Notes under the pieces: model-generated
The model's input: the letters and a program-made list of their open reading frames with translations, nothing else
Database searches by the model: none
What the model was told of the DNA's origin: nothing
Made by a program: the position numbers and the translations under genes
DNA from: Caldifarciminota bacterium
Lineage (GTDB): Bacteria > Hydrothermota > Hydrothermia > S141-80
DNA length: 19,905 nucleotides
Assembly (NCBI GenBank): GCA_015490255.1
Contig: WFYF01000324.1
Location: forward strand, 1-19,905
Direction of reading: 5' to 3'
Shown here: in pieces, positions 1 through 7,682 of the stretch
How the letters are laid out: the number at the start of each line of letters is the position of its first letter
Numbering within the stretch: position 1 is the stretch's first letter

Positions 1-132
1 CTCCTCCATCACCCCCGGGTAATCGCCACCCCCCACATCGCTGCCCAGACCGAAGAGGCCCAGCGCCGGGCCGCCCTTGAAGCGGCCGAAAAGATCATCA
101 CCACCCTCGGGGGAGAGGATGCCCTCGGTTGA
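1..132 (+). CDS. serA: D-3-phosphoglycerate dehydrogenase-like 2-hydroxyacid dehydrogenase, 3' end
   Basis: Only the last 43 codons are present; the gene enters from the left edge in frame 1 and stops at TGA 130-132. The visible tail contains HPRVIATPHIAA, the block carrying the catalytic histidine of the D-isomer-specific 2-hydroxyacid dehydrogenases, followed by the TEEAQRRAALEAAEKI helix typical of SerA. The protein ends about 30 residues after this histidine, so it has no C-terminal ACT regulatory domain. It would be a short SerA, oxidising 3-phosphoglycerate with NAD in serine biosynthesis, or a related hydroxyacid dehydrogenase such as glyoxylate/hydroxypyruvate reductase. The stop lies inside the next gene (DUF1015, ATG at 119), giving a 14-nt overlap and likely translational coupling. 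The NAD-binding domain is outside the window, so the substrate cannot be judged. Confidence 0.75.
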   Translation, partial: LLHHPRVIATPHIAAQTEEAQRRAALEAAEKIITTLGGEDALG

Positions 133-1258
133 GCCCCTCTCCGGCGTGTGGCTCCCGAATCAGACAGACTTCCCCTTCATCCGTCTGGAGGATTATTACC
201 ACGCCCTCACGGAAGATCCCCCGGAGGCGTGGAAGGCCATTCTGGAATCTCCCGGGCTGGTGGAAAAAAACTTCCAGTGGCTTGAGAAACCGTCGGTGGT
301 GCTCCACGAACATGCCTTCCGCCTCGGCCGGTCCCATCATTTCCGGGTAAGCCTGTGGCTGGCCTATCACTTTGATGCCGGGGTCTTCCGGCACCAGAAC
401 CACGAACAAACCTTTCCCGAAGGTGTGGAAACCTATGTGCAGCTCTATCGCCGGATGGGCCATATCCCGGATGGGGTGTTTCTGCTGGCCGATATGGAAT
501 ACGCCCAGGTGGAGCACCTGTATCACCAGGCCCGCGCCCGTCCTCCCTTTCTGGACTTCCGGGACCGGTTCGGTGAGCGCCACCGGTTTTTCCTGCTCCC
601 GGAGGAGGTCTGGGATCGGTTTGCCCTGGAACCCATCCTGGTGGTGGCGGACGGGCACCACCGGATGGCGGCAAGTGAACGCCTGCAGAATGAAGGGTTT
701 GACGTGTGCCGCCCCGTGGCCCTGGTGAGCCTGCGGGATCCAGGTCTGGTGATTCTGCCCACCCACCGGGTGCTGGAGGGCCCCCTGTCGGAGGACCTCC
801 TCACGCACCTGGCCCCGTGGTTTGCGGTGGAATCCCACACCGAACCCGTGTTCTCGGCCAAAAAGCGGGAGATCTGGTTCGTGACCCGGGAGAAATCCTG
901 GCGTATCCGGGAACGGCCGGAATTGCCCCACCGGGAGTTTCTGCCCCACCGTCCCGAGGTGTATCTCCGGCTGGAAACCGCCATGCTTCACGAGGTGATC
1001 CTTCCCCTTCTGGAACAGAAGACCGGCAGCACCTACCGCTGGGTGAATCTGGGACGGGACCCCCGGACCCTGTGGGAATCCCTGACGGAGGGACAGTTTC
1101 TGGTGGTTCTTCCGCCCACCCTGCCCCGGGAGGTGTATGAAGTGGCCCGGGCGGGTCTCACCATGCCTCCCAAGTCCACGGACTTCTACCCTAAACTCGT
1201 GGCAGGGGTGATCTGGTCCCCCCTGATGCGGAGGGCTCCGGAGATTCAGAGAATATAG
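119..1258 (+). CDS. DUF1015 family protein
   Basis: A 379-residue protein of the DUF1015 family, whose biochemical role is unknown. Family marks visible are DGHHR at residues 178-182, preceded by the hydrophobic strand ILVVA, and the LPTHR motif at 213-217. I chose ATG 119 over an upstream in-frame TTG at 77: the ATG is preceded by a GGGGGAGAGG purine-rich stretch, and the extra 14 residues from TTG look like an out-of-frame reading of the serA tail. The gene overlaps the serA-like gene by 14 nt, and in many bacteria DUF1015 genes lie beside serA-type genes, so a link to serine metabolism is plausible but unproven. Its 3' end overlaps the convergent hslU by 13 nt. Length is near the usual size for the family and I see no frameshift. 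Confidence 0.8.
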   Translation: MPSVEPLSGVWLPNQTDFPFIRLEDYYHALTEDPPEAWKAILESPGLVEKNFQWLEKPSVVLHEHAFRLGRSHHFRVSLWLAYHFDAGVFRHQNHEQTFPEGVETYVQLYRRMGHIPDGVFLLADMEYAQVEHLYHQARARPPFLDFRDRFGERHRFFLLPEEVWDRFALEPILVVADGHHRMAASERLQNEGFDVCRPVALVSLRDPGLVILPTHRVLEGPLSEDLLTHLAPWFAVESHTEPVFSAKKREIWFVTREKSWRIRERPELPHREFLPHRPEVYLRLETAMLHEVILPLLEQKTGSTYRWVNLGRDPRTLWESLTEGQFLVVLPPTLPREVYEVARAGLTMPPKSTDFYPKLVAGVIWSPLMRRAPEIQRI

Positions 1259-2556
1259 CGTTCGGCTTCCTCCGGCCCCATCAGGGCCCGGAGGCGTTTT
1301 TCCACAAAAGCCTCGTCAATCCGGATTTCCAGCGTCCCGGGTTTGGGAAGGTCGTAAAGAAGGTCCTCCATGATCCATCCCATCACGGTGTGGAGACGCC
1401 GGGCGCCGATATTCTCATGGTGCCGGTTGGCTTCATGGGCATAGGCGGCAATGCGTCGCAGGGCCCCTTCGGTGAAGGTGAGGTCCACGCCTTCAACCCG
1501 AAAAAGGGCCTGATATTGCCGGACCAGCGCGTTCCGGGGCTCCGTGAGAATCCGGTAAAGATCCTCCTCTCCCAGCGGGGCAAGTTCCACCCGAAGGGGG
1601 AGGCGCCCCTGCAGTTCCGGGATCAGATCCGAGGGACGGCTCTGCTCAAAGGCCCCCGCCGCAATGAAGAGAATATGATCCGTGTTGATGGGTCCGATCC
1701 GGGTCCGCACCGTGGTTCCTTCAACGATGGGAAGCAGGTCCCGCTGCACGCCTTCCCGGGAGACATCCGCCCCCACCACCTCACCCCGGCGAGCAATTTT
1801 GTCAATTTCATCCAGAAATACGATGCCCATGTTCTCGGCGAGGGCCCGGGCTTCCTCCCGCAGGGTCTCCGGCCGGACCAGCCCCTCCAGCACCTCATCC
1901 TCAAGGAGCTCCCGTGCCTGACGCACCGGGATCTTCCGGCGCTCCCGCATCTGGGGGAACAGATGCCGCAGATTTTCCATCAGGGTTTGCTGGAACTCCT
2001 CCATCCCCGGCGGGGCGAACATCTGGAAAGGCGGTTCTCCGGCAACCTCCACTTCCACCAGCACGTCCTCCAGATCCCCCCGGGCAAGTTTTTCCCGGAG
2101 TTCGGACTCTGTGAGGCTCTGGAAAGGAGTCTCCCGGGAAAGGGCCCGCACAAGCCGCCGCATCACCTCTTCTTTCACCCGTTCCCGGTGCCGGGATTTC
2201 TGAAGGTTTCGCACCAGGTGGAGGGAAACATCCGCAAGATCCCGGATGATGCTTTCCACATCTCGCCCCACATAGCCCACCTCGGTGAACCGGGTGGCTT
2301 CCACCTTGACGAAGGGAGCCTGCACGATCTGGGCCACCCGGCGGGCGATCTCGGTTTTGCCCACCCCCGTGGGCCCGATCATCAGGATGTTGCTGGGATA
2401 GATTTCCCGGGCTTCCTCCGGTGGAAGTTGCAGACGCCGCCACCGGTTGCGCAGGGCCACCGCCACCGTCTTCTTGGCGGCCTCCTGACCGACGATATAC
2501 CGATCCAGGGCCGCGACGATCTCGCGGGGTGAGGGAACACGGAGAGACAGAGCCAT
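1246..2556 (-). CDS. hslU: ATP-dependent protease ATPase subunit HslU (ClpY)
   Basis: A 436-residue AAA+ unfoldase that normally caps the HslV peptidase and threads substrates into it in the cytoplasm. Visible marks are Walker A GPTGVGKT (residues 61-68), the pore loop GYVG (94-97), an I-domain insertion (roughly 115-235), Walker B VFLDE (246-250), sensor-1 region ILFIAAGAF (295-303), an arginine finger in ELQGRLPLRVEL (R318) and sensor 2 GARRL near the end. The C-terminus AERYIL matches the tail known to dock into HslV. The start ATG overlaps the mglA stop as ATGA, so it is translated from the mglB-mglA message. No hslV is adjacent, which is unusual because hslV generally precedes hslU directly. 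The 3' end overlaps the convergent DUF1015 gene. Confidence 0.95.
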   Translation of the reverse strand: MALSLRVPSPREIVAALDRYIVGQEAAKKTVAVALRNRWRRLQLPPEEAREIYPSNILMIGPTGVGKTEIARRVAQIVQAPFVKVEATRFTEVGYVGRDVESIIRDLADVSLHLVRNLQKSRHRERVKEEVMRRLVRALSRETPFQSLTESELREKLARGDLEDVLVEVEVAGEPPFQMFAPPGMEEFQQTLMENLRHLFPQMRERRKIPVRQARELLEDEVLEGLVRPETLREEARALAENMGIVFLDEIDKIARRGEVVGADVSREGVQRDLLPIVEGTTVRTRIGPINTDHILFIAAGAFEQSRPSDLIPELQGRLPLRVELAPLGEEDLYRILTEPRNALVRQYQALFRVEGVDLTFTEGALRRIAAYAHEANRHHENIGARRLHTVMGWIMEDLLYDLPKPGTLEIRIDEAFVEKRLRALMGPEEAERYIL

Positions 2557-3152
2557 CAGCGACGTTTCCCGGAGGCGAGGCTCCGTTTGATGAAGCTGCG
2601 CACCAGCAGCTTGATCATGGCCTCCAGGGTCTTGAACACCCCCTTGCCCTGCACGGCCACCGCCTCAAAAGCCGGAAACCGGTAGGGATTCAGCCGCTTC
2701 TGGAGCTCCTCCAGGGGCATGGCGTCGGGGACGTCCCGCTTGTTATACTGGATCACGATGGGAATCCGGACCAAGCCATAGGCTTTCAGCGTCTCCACAA
2801 GTTCCTTGAAGGATTGCACGTTGTCCCGCAGGCGGGCCCGGGAGGAGTCCACCACGAAGATCACGCCGTCTGCCCCTTTGAGCACCATCTTCCGGGTGGC
2901 CTTATAGAAATACTGGCCGGGCACGGTGTAAAGGTAAAACCGGGTTTTGAAGCCCTTGATGATCTCAATCTCAATGGGCAGAAAGTCAAACACCAAGGTG
3001 CGCTCGCCCTCCGTGTCAATGGTGACCAGATCTCCCTTGGGACCGGGATAGCGGGCGTGGATCTGCTTGATGTTGGTGGTCTTTCCGCTGACCGCGGGAC
3101 CGTAGTACACGATTTTGAACCGGATCTCGCGCTTTCGGGCGTCAATGATCAT
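2556..3152 (-). CDS. mglA: MglA-type small Ras-like GTPase
   Basis: A 198-residue single-domain GTPase of the bacterial MglA family, cytoplasmic switches that set polarity or drive gliding/pilus motility when paired with MglB. Visible motifs are the P-loop GPAVSGKT (18-25), TVPGQ (76-80, the MglA form of G3 with Thr where Ras has Asp), the intrinsic arginine in GERT (R51) used for hydrolysis in characterised MglA proteins, and NKRD (137-140) for guanine recognition. The gene starts 2 nt after the mglB stop, with a GAGG ribosome site inside mglB, and its stop overlaps the hslU start (ATGA). Its neighbour MglB is the expected partner and GTPase activator. The process it controls in this organism is unknown, since no motility genes are in view. 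Confidence 0.92.
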   Translation of the reverse strand: MIIDARKREIRFKIVYYGPAVSGKTTNIKQIHARYPGPKGDLVTIDTEGERTLVFDFLPIEIEIIKGFKTRFYLYTVPGQYFYKATRKMVLKGADGVIFVVDSSRARLRDNVQSFKELVETLKAYGLVRIPIVIQYNKRDVPDAMPLEELQKRLNPYRFPAFEAVAVQGKGVFKTLEAMIKLLVRSFIKRSLASGKRR

Positions 3153-3154
3153 GG

Positions 3155-3643
3155 TCAGGATTCCTCACCGAAGAGATCCCCTTCGTCCTCCGAAAGGGCA
3201 AAATCCTCAATGAAACGCATGAGCTCCTCTTCCTTCCACTCTCCGAAGAACTGCTGGAGGTCCACGTTGGCCGGTGCGAAGGCTTCAATTTCCTCAATCT
3301 GCCGGGCCGCCCGCTTGGCTTCGGAGAGAATGAGCCCCAGCCGCACGTCGTTGGAGGTCACCAGGAACAGAAGGGTGTCTTCCCCGGCCTCCAGAATGAG
3401 GACCATGCGGTCATCGCCGCGGATGTACACCTCTTTCAGGCTTCCGCCCTTAAGCTCGTTGAGCACGTTCCCTCCCAGGGCGGAAATGGCCGCGGAAAGG
3501 GCCGCCAGGGTTTCCTCTTCCACCCCGGGCTTCAGCACCGAGGCTGCGCAGATGCCCTGCGCCGTGATGACCGCGGCGGATTCCACAACCGGATTGCGCT
3601 GCACAAACTCTTTGAGAATGTCCTCATAGGTCATCTCCGCCAT
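3155..3643 (-). CDS. mglB: Roadblock/LC7 domain protein, MglB-like GTPase-activating partner of MglA
   Basis: A 162-residue protein whose first 110 or so residues fit a Roadblock/LC7 domain: an N-terminal helix (ILKEFVQRNPVVESAAVIT), a strand pair, the long AALSAAISALGG helix and the DRMVLILEA/TLLFLVTS strand pair. A charged C-terminal extension is rich in Glu and Asp (130-162). MglB homodimers normally act as GAP and positional partner of MglA, encoded just downstream here. The start is supported by a GGGGAGG ribosome site about 8 nt upstream and by a consensus promoter at 3676-3704. It is the first gene of the mglB-mglA-hslU transcription unit. The acidic tail has no obvious family equivalent and may be lineage-specific. 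Confidence 0.85.
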   Translation of the reverse strand: MAEMTYEDILKEFVQRNPVVESAAVITAQGICAASVLKPGVEEETLAALSAAISALGGNVLNELKGGSLKEVYIRGDDRMVLILEAGEDTLLFLVTSNDVRLGLILSEAKRAARQIEEIEAFAPANVDLQQFFGEWKEEELMRFIEDFALSEDEGDLFGEES

Positions 3644-3675
3644 AGCGGTACCTCCCCGTTTCGCGTCCGCCCCAT

Positions 3676-3704
3676 ATTATACGCACTGCCCATCCCTCTG
3701 TCAA
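3676..3704 (-). promoter_or_regulatory. Sigma70-type promoter of mglB-mglA-hslU
   Basis: Read on the minus strand, TTGACA (3704-3699) and TATAAT (3681-3676) are separated by exactly 17 nt, a perfect consensus match. Transcription would start near 3669, giving a leader of about 25 nt that carries the GGGGAGG ribosome site of mglB. Confidence 0.8.
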
Positions 3705-3717
3705 GAACGCGCCCTCC

Positions 3718-3747
3718 TTGGAATTTTCACCCCCTGACCCGTATAAT
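3718..3747 (+). promoter_or_regulatory. Sigma70-type promoter of rlmN operon, predicted to give a near-leaderless mRNA
   Basis: TTGGAA (3718-3723) and a perfect TATAAT (3742-3747) are 18 nt apart. Only 10 nt separate the -10 box from the rlmN ATG at 3758, so transcription starting the usual 6-8 nt downstream would leave a 5' UTR of about 3-4 nt. No Shine-Dalgarno sequence is present before the ATG, consistent with leaderless initiation. Confidence 0.75.
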
Positions 3748-3757
3748 TCCTCTGACC

Positions 3758-4798
3758 ATGGTGGACCTCAAAGCGCTGGACCTGCCGGAGCTTGAGACCT
3801 TCTTCACCCGGCGGGGGGAACCCCGGTGGCGGGCCCATCAGGTGTATCGGTGGATCTGGCAGAAAGGCAGCACGGACCCCCTCGCCTGGACCGATCTTCC
3901 CCGGATCCTCCGGGAGCGCCTGGCGGAAGAGACCCGGGTTTCGGCGCTGCGGGCCGAACATGCCGCCGCATCCCGGGATGGGACGGTGAAGTTTATCTTT
4001 GCCCTTGAAGACGGTCACCGCGTGGAGAGCGTGTGGATTCCCGACCGGGATCGCCGGACGGTGTGCGTGTCCTCCCAGGTGGGGTGCGCGCTGGGCTGCA
4101 CCTTCTGCGCCACAGGGCTTCTGGGGTTGTCCCGGAATCTGAAGGCCCATGAGATCGTGGACCAGGTGCTTCAAGCAAGCCTCCTGATGGGGGAACGGGC
4201 CACCAACGTGGTGTTCATGGGGATGGGAGAACCCCTTCAGAACTGGGAAGAGGTAAAAAAGGCTCTCGTGATGCTCATGCGCCACATCGGGCTGAACCTG
4301 GGGGCCCGGCGCATCACCGTTTCCACCGTGGGCATCCCTCACCGGATCCGGGAACTCGCACGGTTCCCCCGCCAGGTCCGTCTGGCCTTTTCCCTCCACA
4401 GCGCCATCCAGGAAAAGCGAGAGACCATTATTCCTCTCGCCCGCCGGTTTCCCCTGCCGGAAATCCTGGACGCTCTGTGGGACTATTACGAGGCCCACCG
4501 GCGATGGATCACGCTGGAATATATCCATCTTCCCGGATTCAACGACGGGCCGGAAGACATTGAGGCCCTGGTCCGGCTGGGGCGGAAAATTCCGAGCAAG
4601 GTGAACGTGATCCCCTTCAATCCCCACCCGGAGCTTCCCTTCCGGGCACCGGAGATGGAGGAAACCGAAGCCTTTGTGAGCCGGCTGCGCCGGCGCTTTC
4701 CCCATCCCGTAACGTTCCGTCGCCCCCGGGGTCGGGACGTGTTCGGGGCGTGCGGTCAGCTCGCCCTGATGGTTCAACAGGAGGCCAGACACCCATGA
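3758..4798 (+). CDS. rlmN: Dual-specificity 23S rRNA/tRNA adenine-C2 methyltransferase RlmN
   Basis: A 346-residue radical-SAM enzyme that methylates C2 of adenosine 2503 in 23S rRNA and, in some species, A37 of certain tRNAs. The radical-SAM cluster cysteines are C110, C114 and C117 (CALGCTFC, the CxxxCxxC spacing), followed by ATGLLGLSRNL. The methyl-carrying cysteine is expected in the C-terminal FGACGQL block (C332). GMGEPLQN and the ISVSTVG-like block ITVSTVG are also present. Length matches the family. It is the first gene of a six-gene run and is read from a promoter only 10 nt upstream, without a ribosome site. Its stop overlaps the lemA start (ATGA). Confidence 0.95.
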   Translation: MVDLKALDLPELETFFTRRGEPRWRAHQVYRWIWQKGSTDPLAWTDLPRILRERLAEETRVSALRAEHAAASRDGTVKFIFALEDGHRVESVWIPDRDRRTVCVSSQVGCALGCTFCATGLLGLSRNLKAHEIVDQVLQASLLMGERATNVVFMGMGEPLQNWEEVKKALVMLMRHIGLNLGARRITVSTVGIPHRIRELARFPRQVRLAFSLHSAIQEKRETIIPLARRFPLPEILDALWDYYEAHRRWITLEYIHLPGFNDGPEDIEALVRLGRKIPSKVNVIPFNPHPELPFRAPEMEETEAFVSRLRRRFPHPVTFRRPRGRDVFGACGQLALMVQQEARHP

Positions 4799-5346
4799 AT
4801 ACGCTCCTCACGGCCCTGGCGGTGGGCGCGTTCTTCGTGATAGGCTATCTGGTGTTTCTTTATAACCGGCTGGTGACCTGGCGCCAGCGGGTGCGGAACG
4901 CCTGGGCCCAGATTGATGTGCAGCTCAAACGCCGGCGGGATCTGATCCCCAATCTGGTGGAAACCGTGAAAGGCTATATGAAACACGAGCGGGAACTTCT
5001 GGAAAAGATCGCCGAACTCCGGAGTCAGGCCCTCCAGGCCCGAAACATCCAGGAACTCGGAGAGGCGGAGGGCCAGCTTTCAGCGTTGATGGGCCAGTTC
5101 CTGGCCGTGGTGGAAAACTATCCAGACCTCAAAGCAAGTGAGAACTTCCTTCATCTCCAGGAAGAGCTCGTGCACACCGAAAACAAAATCGCCTTTGCCC
5201 GCCAGTTTTACAACGATGCGGTGATGCGCTATAACACCCTGCTGGAAGTGTTCCCCTCCAACCTGATCGCCCGGACCTTCAACTTCCGGCGAGAAGAATT
5301 TCTGCTCTTTCCCCAGGATCGGGAACGTCCGGACGTGAGGTTCTGA
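4795..5346 (+). CDS. lemA: LemA family membrane protein
   Basis: A 183-residue LemA protein with one N-terminal transmembrane segment (about residues 4-23) and the family's helical-bundle signature: YNRLVTWRQRVRNAWAQIDVQLKRR, then RRDLIPNLVETVKGY, and near the C-terminus ARQFYNDAVMRYNTLLEVFPSNLIA. I start at ATG 4795, preceded by AGGAGG at 4779-4784; a GTG at 4750 in the same frame would only add residues that read the rlmN tail out of frame. LemA proteins are often encoded beside HtpX-type proteases, as here two genes downstream, but their molecular role is not settled. The start overlaps the rlmN stop and the stop lies 1 nt before the next gene. Confidence 0.92.
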   Translation: MNTLLTALAVGAFFVIGYLVFLYNRLVTWRQRVRNAWAQIDVQLKRRRDLIPNLVETVKGYMKHERELLEKIAELRSQALQARNIQELGEAEGQLSALMGQFLAVVENYPDLKASENFLHLQEELVHTENKIAFARQFYNDAVMRYNTLLEVFPSNLIARTFNFRREEFLLFPQDRERPDVRF

Positions 5347-5347
5347 C

Positions 5348-5983
5348 ATGGAAGGGCTGCTTTCGCCCCAGACCATCTGGATTGTTGGAGGTGGAGGGCT
5401 CCTGGGCCTGGTGCTTTTCCTGTTCTGGTTCACCCAGGGCCAGATCCAGGCCCTTCGGGCACGGGCAGAGGAAGAGCGGGCTCGCCTGGCGGCCCTGATG
5501 CAGCGAACCGTCCGGGTGGCCCACCGGCTGGTGGCGTTGCTCTCTCCTCGCCGGGAAGCGCTGAGCGAAGAAGAAATCCGGATCCTTCGTGCTCTGGAAG
5601 AAAGCCTCCAGAACCTTTCCCGGATGAAAGAGGACAGCACCTTCCGCTTCGCAGAAGAGGCGTTTCTCCAGGCGGCGGTGGCGGTGGGACTGGAAGTGGC
5701 CAAGGCCCACCGGTCCGGGTTTTCTGACAAAGAACAGAAGATCTTCGCAGAAATCGCAAAGGAATGGGCTTTCCTGGACGACGCGCTGGATGCGGCGGAA
5801 CACGCCTACAACCGGGCCGCCCGGGATCACAACGCGTGGTGCACCCTTTTCCCCTTCAGCATTGTGGCTTTCTGGCAGGGCATCCGTCCTCTGCCCCTCT
5901 TTGAGATGGCCGGGGACGTGGAAGGGGCCCTCCGGGCTGCATTCCGGAAAGCCCGTGCCTCAGACGAAAACCATCCTGCCTGA
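5348..5983 (+). CDS. Diverged LemA-like membrane protein
   Basis: A 211-residue protein with an N-terminal transmembrane helix (about 9-29, GGGGLLGLVLFLFWFTQGQI) and a largely helical, charged remainder. It looks like a diverged paralogue of the LemA protein just upstream. Both have an N-terminal anchor, a long helix, and a closing block of similar pattern: here AAEHAYNRAARDHNAWCTLF followed by PFSIVAFWQGIRPLPLFEM, compared with FYNDAVMRYNTLLEVFPSNLIA in lemA. The arginine-rich LemA core (RRDLIPNLVETVKGY) is largely replaced, here by ALMQRTVRVAHRLVALLSPRRE. It starts 1 nt after the lemA stop and ends 2 nt before htpX, so it is translated within the lemA-htpX unit and may form a hetero-complex with them. 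The paralogy is by eye; function unknown. Confidence 0.7.
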   Translation: MEGLLSPQTIWIVGGGGLLGLVLFLFWFTQGQIQALRARAEEERARLAALMQRTVRVAHRLVALLSPRREALSEEEIRILRALEESLQNLSRMKEDSTFRFAEEAFLQAAVAVGLEVAKAHRSGFSDKEQKIFAEIAKEWAFLDDALDAAEHAYNRAARDHNAWCTLFPFSIVAFWQGIRPLPLFEMAGDVEGALRAAFRKARASDENHPA

Positions 5984-5985
5984 CC

Positions 5986-6945
5986 ATGGGAACCTTCCTC
6001 ACCGTCAACTTTTATGAACTCCAGAGCCGAAACCGCTGGAGGACCTTTTATCTTCTGTTTTTCTTCATCCTGATCCTCGGGCTGCTGGGCTGGGCGGCTG
6101 ATCAATATACCGAGGCGGGAGGTGCCTTCACCCTTTTCGCCCTGCTGTATGCCGGGATTCAGAGCCTGGTGAGCTATTTCTGGGGAGACCGCATGGTGCT
6201 CCGTTCCATGTCGGCGGTGCCCGCCAATCCCGCTATTCCAAAAGAGCGGGAGCTTCTCCACGTGGTGGAGGAAATGGCCATCGCGGCGGGCCTGCCCATG
6301 CCGAAAGTCTATGTGATTCCGGATCCCTCCCCCAACGCCTTTGCCACGGGGCGGGACCCGGAACACGCCTCTGTGGCGGTCACCCAGGGCCTTCTGGATC
6401 TGATGAACCGGGAAGAACTTCAGGGGGTGATCGCCCACGAAATCTCCCACATCCGGCACCGGGACATCCTGGTGATGACCCTGGCGGCCACCCTGGCCGG
6501 GGCCATCGTGATCCTCGCGGACCTGATGAGACGGTGGATCTTTTACGCCCCGCCCAGACGGTCCCGATCCCGTCGGGAAAGCGGAAGCGGAGGGGGATTT
6601 CTCATCCTGATCGCCCTTGTGATTGTGGTGCTGGCACCCGTGATTGCCCGCCTTCTGGCGCTGGCGGTGTCCCGGGCACGGGAATATCTGGCAGACGCCG
6701 GCGCGGCGGAGCTCACCCGGAACCCCCTGGGGCTGGCCCGGGCCCTGGAGAAGATCGCCCTGTCCCCCCCCATGCGCATCTCCACCACTTCCACCGCTCA
6801 CCTTTTCATCGCCGACCCCCGGACCCGGGGTCTTTCCAATCCCCATGGATCCCTCTGGTCCAGCCTCTGGGCCACCCATCCGCCCATCACGGAACGCATC
6901 GCACTGCTCAAGGCCATGGCCGGTGTCACAGGAGACGCAGCATGA
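5986..6945 (+). CDS. htpX: HtpX-type membrane zinc metalloprotease (peptidase M48)
   Basis: A 319-residue M48 protease. Two N-terminal transmembrane helices (about 20-37 and 47-65) precede the catalytic motif HEISH (151-155, zinc ligands H151 and H155). Two further hydrophobic segments (about 163-180 and 205-229) flank a basic, glycine-serine-rich loop. The third zinc ligand is probably E233 in SRAREYLADAGAAEL. HtpX proteases degrade damaged inner-membrane proteins and respond to envelope stress in characterised bacteria. The gene begins 2 nt after the LemA-like gene and its stop overlaps the next start (ATGA). The lemA-htpX pairing is a recurrent gene neighbourhood, here expanded with a LemA-like paralogue and two envelope-protein genes. 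Confidence 0.93.
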   Translation: MGTFLTVNFYELQSRNRWRTFYLLFFFILILGLLGWAADQYTEAGGAFTLFALLYAGIQSLVSYFWGDRMVLRSMSAVPANPAIPKERELLHVVEEMAIAAGLPMPKVYVIPDPSPNAFATGRDPEHASVAVTQGLLDLMNREELQGVIAHEISHIRHRDILVMTLAATLAGAIVILADLMRRWIFYAPPRRSRSRRESGSGGGFLILIALVIVVLAPVIARLLALAVSRAREYLADAGAAELTRNPLGLARALEKIALSPPMRISTTSTAHLFIADPRTRGLSNPHGSLWSSLWATHPPITERIALLKAMAGVTGDAA

Positions 6946-7682
6946 ACCTCTGGACATGGGTTCTGGTGGGTCAGATCAGCTTCTGGGGAGGCGCGTCCTA
7001 TCCGGACGCCGCCTACGGTTCGCTGTGGTGGGACTTTTCCGGTGACGGGATGAGCGATCCGGTGGTCTCGTATGTGGATTCGGCAACCGGAGCACTGGAC
7101 TCCATCGTGGTATACGACGGGCTCTCCCGAAACCGCCTGGCCGCCTTCATCCCCGATCCCGGTTTTGAGCAGGCCTCTCTCTTCGGTGTTCCCGGAGGCG
7201 GGGGTGCGATCTTCGTCCAGCAATACTACGACTATGCCGGCGGCGGGCTTCTCCAGTTCCGGGTGTTTTCCCCCCTCACGCAGGAGATCTTTGCTTCACC
7301 GGTCTTTTCCGGGCTGCGTTCCGGTTTTGTGAGTCTCCACGACGCAACCGGGGACGGCACGGTGGATATCGTGGTGGACCTCATCTATCCGGACAGCGTG
7401 GCCATTCTGGTGTATACCACTCCCTGGACAGGAATTCAGGAAAACCCCGGTGTTTCCGGGGGATGGCGGGTGGATCTCCGGGCAGGCGCGGTACTGCACC
7501 TCCCCCTGCTCCCCCGTGCGGGCGGCGTGCTGGAGATCCGGGATGCTGCCGGTCGGACCGTGCGGAAGCAGGTTCGTCCGGGGCAGGCCATCCTGCGGCT
7601 GGACCTGCCGCCGGGGGTGTATACCTATCGTCTGCAGGACGGGAGCCTCACCCTTTCTGGCAAACTCTGGAGGCAACCGTGA
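6942..7682 (+). CDS. Secreted protein with calcium-type repeats and T9SS-like C-terminal domain
   Basis: A 246-residue exported protein starting at ATG 6942, overlapping the htpX stop. The frame is open far upstream but only this start gives a hydrophobic leader (about residues 1-18). Two acidic loops, DFSGDGMSD (31-39) and DATGDGTVD (134-142), resemble the DxDxDGxxD calcium sites of FG-GAP/VCBS repeats. Residues 193-246 read like a type A C-terminal sorting domain: GGVLEIRDAAGRTVRK, then LRLDLPPGVYTYRLQDG and SGKLWRQ, the pattern used by type IX secretion cargo and common in FCB-type and WOR-3-type genomes. It is translationally coupled to htpX and to the barrel protein that follows. No enzymatic domain is recognisable. 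Confidence 0.7.
   Translation: MNLWTWVLVGQISFWGGASYPDAAYGSLWWDFSGDGMSDPVVSYVDSATGALDSIVVYDGLSRNRLAAFIPDPGFEQASLFGVPGGGGAIFVQQYYDYAGGGLLQFRVFSPLTQEIFASPVFSGLRSGFVSLHDATGDGTVDIVVDLIYPDSVAILVYTTPWTGIQENPGVSGGWRVDLRAGAVLHLPLLPRAGGVLEIRDAAGRTVRKQVRPGQAILRLDLPPGVYTYRLQDGSLTLSGKLWRQP

Noticed and set aside
77..118. TTG start giving a 14-residue longer DUF1015 protein
   Set aside because: The extra residues are an out-of-frame reading of the serA-like tail, and ATG 119 follows a purine-rich ribosome-site-like stretch.
2421..3629. 402-codon plus-strand frame over mglA/mglB
   Set aside because: Antisense shadow; the opposite strand has clear GTPase and Roadblock motifs.
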